This document shows positions 60,788 through 64,000 of a stretch of 64,000 nucleotides of DNA, in pieces. This stretch comes from an uncultured Hyphomicrobiales bacterium (GTDB lineage: Bacteria > Pseudomonadota > Alphaproteobacteria > Rhizobiales > Beijerinckiaceae), in assembly GCA_903847605.1 (NCBI GenBank), contig CAINED010000029.1, positions 62,001 to 126,000 of the forward strand, written 5' to 3'. How positions within the stretch are numbered: position 1 is the stretch's first letter; every line of letters begins with the position of its first letter. A program made the position numbers and the translations under genes. The notes under the pieces were generated by a model. The model saw only the letters and a program-made list of their open reading frames with translations. It made no database searches and was not told the DNA's origin.

Positions 60788-63199
60788 TCACATCGTGTTG
60801 GCTTGAAGCGGCCGATAGGATTGCGGACGCTTGTTCAGCGCATTCACGATCATGTCGCGAACCACCGGCGTCCTGTGGAAATAATGGCCGCCGAGCGCGT
60901 CGGAGATCGCATTGATCACCGCCGCGGCCGCAGCGCCCTGGATCGGCTCGCCGACGCCCTTCACACCGACAGGATTGTCGCGATCGGGCTTCTCGGCAGC
61001 GGCCCATTTGAAGATCTTGGGCATGTCGAGATAGGTCGGGGGCTTGGCCTGATCGAAGCCGACATTGGCCGGAAGGCCGAGCGCATGGTCGTAGACGATG
61101 CGTTCGGTGAGAGCGAGGCCGAAGCCCATGATGGCGCCGCCGTGCATCTGCGACTGCAGCCCATCGGGATGCAGGACCGTGCCGCAATCGGCGACGCCCA
61201 CATATTCCTTGATCTCGACATCGCCGGTTTCGACATCGACTTCCACATGGCAGAAGCCGGCGCACAGGCCCGGCACCATGCCGCGCTTGGCGAGCGTATC
61301 CTTGGCGACGCCCATCAGGCCCGTGCCGGCGAGCGCCGTCGCGGACGCGCGCGTCAGCGGGTTGATGTCGCCGGGCAGTTCCTTGCCGGAGAACTTGCCG
61401 CCGAGTTCGACCGCCTTTTTGGCCGCGTCCGCGAAGCTCATCGACTTCGACGGATCGGCCTTGCTGACCACGCGCTCACCCTTGAGATCGTAATCGCCGG
61501 CCGCCCCGCCGAGCGCCTGCGCGGCGATCTCGAGCAGCTTGTTCTTCGCGTCCTGCGCGGCGACATAATTCGTGCGCGTCGCCGTATAGGCCGTGTTGGA
61601 CCCGAACTGGCCGATCATCCAGGGCAGATGCTTGTCGCTGCGGCCGTTGACCACCACGACATTCTCCCACTTGTAGCCCAGCACTTCGGCCGCAACGCGC
61701 GCCGTGGATGCATAGGAGTAGGTGCCGAGGTTGCCGACGCCGGAATGCACGTAGAGTTTGCCGTCCGGCATGATGCGGATAAGGCCATCGAAACCGTTGG
61801 ACCCTGCTGCATGGAAGGCCTGTCCGATGCCGACGCCCGACACCTTGTTGCCGTTGCGCTGGCCCGACAGTTTCTTCTTGGCGTCCCAGTTGAAGACTTC
61901 GGCGCCCTTGTCCAGCGCGTCCTTGAGATAGGCGCTGGTGAACTTGCCCATATGCTGGCCCTCGAAATCGAAGCCGTCATTGTCGGGCGCGTTGATGCGG
62001 CGGATGGCGAGTTTGTCCATGCCGAGCATCTTGGCAGCTTCGTCGATGATCGGCTCGAGCGCCATCGACGTCTGGTTCTCGCCGGGACCGCGTTGCGGAC
62101 CGCGCGGCGGCGTGTTGGTGAGAACCGACATGCCGCGGAAGCGCATCGCTTCAGGCTGGAACACCACCATTGCGGAATGGCCGCAGTTGCGGAAGTCCCA
62201 GAAGCCCATGTTCGGGCCGTTGTCCTGCACGCAGTAGAGATCCATGGCGGTCATGCGGCCGTTTTCCGCAAAACCCATCTTCACCCAGCCCTGGAAGCCG
62301 GCGCGGCCGGAGCCGAGCAGATATTCTTCCTCGCGGGTGATGCGCATCATGACCGGACGGCCGTTGGCCTTCTTCGACAGATGCGCGGGAACCGCCATGA
62401 TCGGATAAGGATTGCCCTTCGAGCCGAAACCGCCGCCGCAGAATTCGGCGATGAAGACCATATCTTCCGGCTTCACGCCGCACAGGCGCGCCAGCGGCGG
62501 AATGCCGAAGGACTGGCTCTGCAAGGAACCATGCAGATAGACCTTGCCGTTCTGCCAGTAGGCCATGGCCGAACGCGGCTCCATTGAATGGTGCGATGTG
62601 CCGGCCGTCAGGAAGCTGCGCTCGACAACGACCTTGGCCTTCTTGAAGCCTTCATCGAGATCGCCGTATTTCCATTCTTCGGCGGGCTTGCCCATCGGCA
62701 TCTTGCCCTGATCGAAGCCCTGGAAGTCCTGCGCGGTCCATTTGATCGTCTGCAAAGGCAGGCGCACATTGGCGACGTTGCCGCCGGTAAAAGCGTTGTT
62801 GCCACCCGGATAAAGCGAGTCGAGTGGATCGACGACATGCTTGAGCTGTTCGAGATCGACCTTGATCGCCTCGATCGCCTGCGCTGCGATCGCCTCGGAT
62901 TCGGCGGCGACTGCGAGCAGCGGCGCGCCGGCGAATGTCGCTTCCTTATAAAGGATCGGATCGGCCGGCGGCGGGAATTGCGGCACATCGTCTGGCGTGA
63001 TGATCGCCACGACGCCCTTGATCTTCATCGCTGCGGACGTGTCGATGCTGCGCACGCGCGCATGCGGCATCGGCGAAAGCAGCAGCTTAGCGTGCAGCAT
63101 GCCTTCGGCCTGGAAGTCTTCGGAGTATTTCGCCGCACCGGTGACTTTCGCGACCATGTCGTGCGGGATGAAGTTTTTGCCTACGAGATCATAAGCCAT
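60788..63199 (-). CDS. Molybdenum hydroxylase molybdopterin-binding large subunit
   Basis: An 803-residue xanthine-dehydrogenase-family large subunit. Cofactor blocks include FCGGGFGSKG and TNTPPRGPQRGPGENQ. Catalytic Glu751 lies in KGVGEPIQGAA. It differs strongly from the orphan large subunit at 25069-27399 (GEP versus GES near the catalytic site), so the two use different substrates. It starts at an ATG one base after the stop of the [2Fe-2S] subunit gene, so the pair is co-translated. No signal peptide is visible; export would rely on the small subunit's Tat leader. Substrate is an aldehyde, purine or N-heterocycle, undetermined. Confidence 0.92.
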   Translation of the reverse strand: MAYDLVGKNFIPHDMVAKVTGAAKYSEDFQAEGMLHAKLLLSPMPHARVRSIDTSAAMKIKGVVAIITPDDVPQFPPPADPILYKEATFAGAPLLAVAAESEAIAAQAIEAIKVDLEQLKHVVDPLDSLYPGGNNAFTGGNVANVRLPLQTIKWTAQDFQGFDQGKMPMGKPAEEWKYGDLDEGFKKAKVVVERSFLTAGTSHHSMEPRSAMAYWQNGKVYLHGSLQSQSFGIPPLARLCGVKPEDMVFIAEFCGGGFGSKGNPYPIMAVPAHLSKKANGRPVMMRITREEEYLLGSGRAGFQGWVKMGFAENGRMTAMDLYCVQDNGPNMGFWDFRNCGHSAMVVFQPEAMRFRGMSVLTNTPPRGPQRGPGENQTSMALEPIIDEAAKMLGMDKLAIRRINAPDNDGFDFEGQHMGKFTSAYLKDALDKGAEVFNWDAKKKLSGQRNGNKVSGVGIGQAFHAAGSNGFDGLIRIMPDGKLYVHSGVGNLGTYSYASTARVAAEVLGYKWENVVVVNGRSDKHLPWMIGQFGSNTAYTATRTNYVAAQDAKNKLLEIAAQALGGAAGDYDLKGERVVSKADPSKSMSFADAAKKAVELGGKFSGKELPGDINPLTRASATALAGTGLMGVAKDTLAKRGMVPGLCAGFCHVEVDVETGDVEIKEYVGVADCGTVLHPDGLQSQMHGGAIMGFGLALTERIVYDHALGLPANVGFDQAKPPTYLDMPKIFKWAAAEKPDRDNPVGVKGVGEPIQGAAAAAVINAISDALGGHYFHRTPVVRDMIVNALNKRPQSYRPLQANTM

Positions 63200-63200
63200 G

Positions 63201-63878
63201 TCAGATCTCCTTCGAGGCGCGCATCACGCCGGCGAGATATTGCTGGTACGAGCCGCAGCGGCAGAGATTGCCGGACATAGCGCGGCGCGCTTCTTCGACT
63301 GTGGGCTTCGGATTGGCTTTCAGCAGCGCAACCGCCGAAATGACCTGACCGGGCGTGCAGAAGCCGCACTGCGGTCCGATCTCTTCGATGAAAGCTTTCT
63401 GCACGGGATGCAGTTGCCCGTTCTTGGCGATGCCCTCGATCGTCGTTATTTCCCTGTCGGCGACCGCATGCGTCAGCGTCGTGCAGGAATAGATGGTCGA
63501 ATCGTTCGCCATCACGGTGCAGGCGCCGCATTCACCGCGATCGCAGGCGAGCTTGGTGCCGGTGAGACCGAGCTTGTAGCGCAACGTATTCGCGAGCGTC
63601 TCGTGCGGCAGCACGTCGACACGGCGCGTCTGGCCGTTGACCTTCAGGCTCACGAGGCGCTCGACAGCGCCGGGCACACGCGCCTGCGCCTGCGCTTCGC
63701 CGGCGCGGAACAGATATCCCGAAGCGCCCATTGCGGCGCCCGATGCAATCACACCCTTGATGAACGCGCGCCGCGACGCCTTTGTCTGTGCGACCTTGGA
63801 AAGCAGATTGCTTTCTTGCGGACGTTCCTCGTGATGATGAGTATCGCAGCCCCCGGCTGCGCGACAATCATCTGCCAT
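63201..63878 (-). CDS. Molybdenum hydroxylase [2Fe-2S] subunit with a Tat leader
   Basis: A 225-residue two-cluster ferredoxin subunit. An N-terminal extension of about 65 residues carries SRRAFIKGVIASGAAMGASG, a twin-arginine-type leader ending in AQAQA, preceded by a histidine-rich stretch (DTHHHEE). The [2Fe-2S] motifs CDRGECGACTV and, in the C-terminal domain, CGFCTPGQ and CRCG follow. A Tat leader on this subunit is known from PaoA-type periplasmic aldehyde oxidoreductases, where the assembled complex is exported. It is the first gene of the operon, and a 9-base inverted repeat lies upstream. Confidence 0.92.
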   Translation of the reverse strand: MADDCRAAGGCDTHHHEERPQESNLLSKVAQTKASRRAFIKGVIASGAAMGASGYLFRAGEAQAQARVPGAVERLVSLKVNGQTRRVDVLPHETLANTLRYKLGLTGTKLACDRGECGACTVMANDSTIYSCTTLTHAVADREITTIEGIAKNGQLHPVQKAFIEEIGPQCGFCTPGQVISAVALLKANPKPTVEEARRAMSGNLCRCGSYQQYLAGVMRASKEI

Positions 63879-63942
63879 TGCCGTCTCCTATGAAGTTTCC
63901 CGCCGCATCTGCGCCACCGTCGTGAAAGACGCAGCGACTTTC

Positions 63943-63981
63943 TGCGAATTTTTTATTCGGGCAGCGCCCGTCAAATTCGCA
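63943..63981. promoter_or_regulatory. Inverted repeat and possible promoter ahead of the molybdenum hydroxylase operon
   Basis: Perfect 9-base arms TGCGAATTT (63943-63951) and AAATTCGCA (63973-63981) are separated by 21 bases. On the minus strand TTGACG (63969-63974 inverted) overlaps the right arm and could be a -35. This is a plausible dimeric repressor or activator site for the operon; no regulator gene is within the window edge. Confidence 0.5.
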
Positions 63982-64000
63982 GGTGCGCAAATCTGCGCCA

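Noticed and set aside
60803..62587. 594-codon open frame on the plus strand inside the molybdenum hydroxylase gene
   Set aside because: Antisense shadow; composition is artefactual (Arg/His/Ala-rich) and the minus-strand gene has full-length domain support.
1..64000. CRISPR array or toxin-antitoxin/defence system
   Set aside because: No regularly spaced direct repeats and no defence-type gene set were seen in any part of the window.

Overview
The window is typical chromosome of a GC-rich alphaproteobacterium, most likely a soil or water member of the Hyphomicrobiales (Rhizobiales). This is inferred from a strong G/C third-position bias that opens long antisense reading frames, rhizobial-type palindromic intergenic repeats near 3.5 and 32.5 kb, many orphan periplasmic receptors, and a box (aerobic benzoyl-CoA) cluster with a BoxR regulator. 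The genus cannot be fixed from the sequence alone.

Layout. 0-3.5 kb: the start of a thiolase-like gene, a crotonase and an ADP-forming acyl-CoA synthetase. 3.7-7.7 kb (minus): an amidohydrolase followed by three tandem Bug/TctC receptors of identical length. 7.9-11.6 kb (plus): a TAXI-type TRAP receptor, its fused permease and an SDR. 11.7-17.8 kb: a hydrolase/flavin monooxygenase/crotonase operon, an SDR, a MarR regulator, a bicupin protein and a TetR regulator. 17.9-32.5 kb (plus): a tightly coupled hyuA-hyuB-CocE hydrolase-MetE-like operon, an orphan molybdenum hydroxylase large subunit, a second ADP-forming acyl-CoA synthetase, a crotonase, a type-2 3-hydroxyacyl-CoA dehydrogenase and an aromatic/branched-chain ABC receptor. 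32.7-36.3 kb (minus): livF, a livM-livG gene fusion and livH.

37-50.6 kb is the best-defined system: boxR and a hydratase/dehydrogenase fusion (minus), divergent from a benzoate-CoA ligase, an alpha/beta hydrolase, boxD, boxC, boxB, boxA and a feruloyl-CoA-synthase-like ligase (plus). Benzoate would be activated to benzoyl-CoA, epoxidised by BoxAB, cleaved by BoxC, oxidised by BoxD and then taken through beta-oxidation by the fusion enzyme. Two TGCA-N6-TGCA sites, matching at 16 of 17 bases when one is inverted, lie in the boxR/bclA and boxD/boxC gaps and are probable BoxR operators. A strong intrinsic terminator lies between boxB and boxA.

50.6-55.5 kb: an MDR oxidoreductase, a GST, two tandem iron-type receptors and a flavin monooxygenase, then tRNA-Gly(TCC). 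55.7-57.4 kb is a mobile-element scar beside the tRNA: a broken IS3 orfA, a terminase-small-subunit-like gene and a tyrosine-integrase fragment. 57.4-63.9 kb (minus): a helical hypothetical protein, a cytochrome b, a 60-aa membrane protein, a 3-hydroxyisobutyrate-dehydrogenase-like protein, and a three-gene molybdenum hydroxylase whose [2Fe-2S] subunit has a Tat-type leader.

Overall this is a catabolic region for aromatic and other organic acids. It has seven periplasmic receptors but only two recognisable transport systems (TRAP and Liv).
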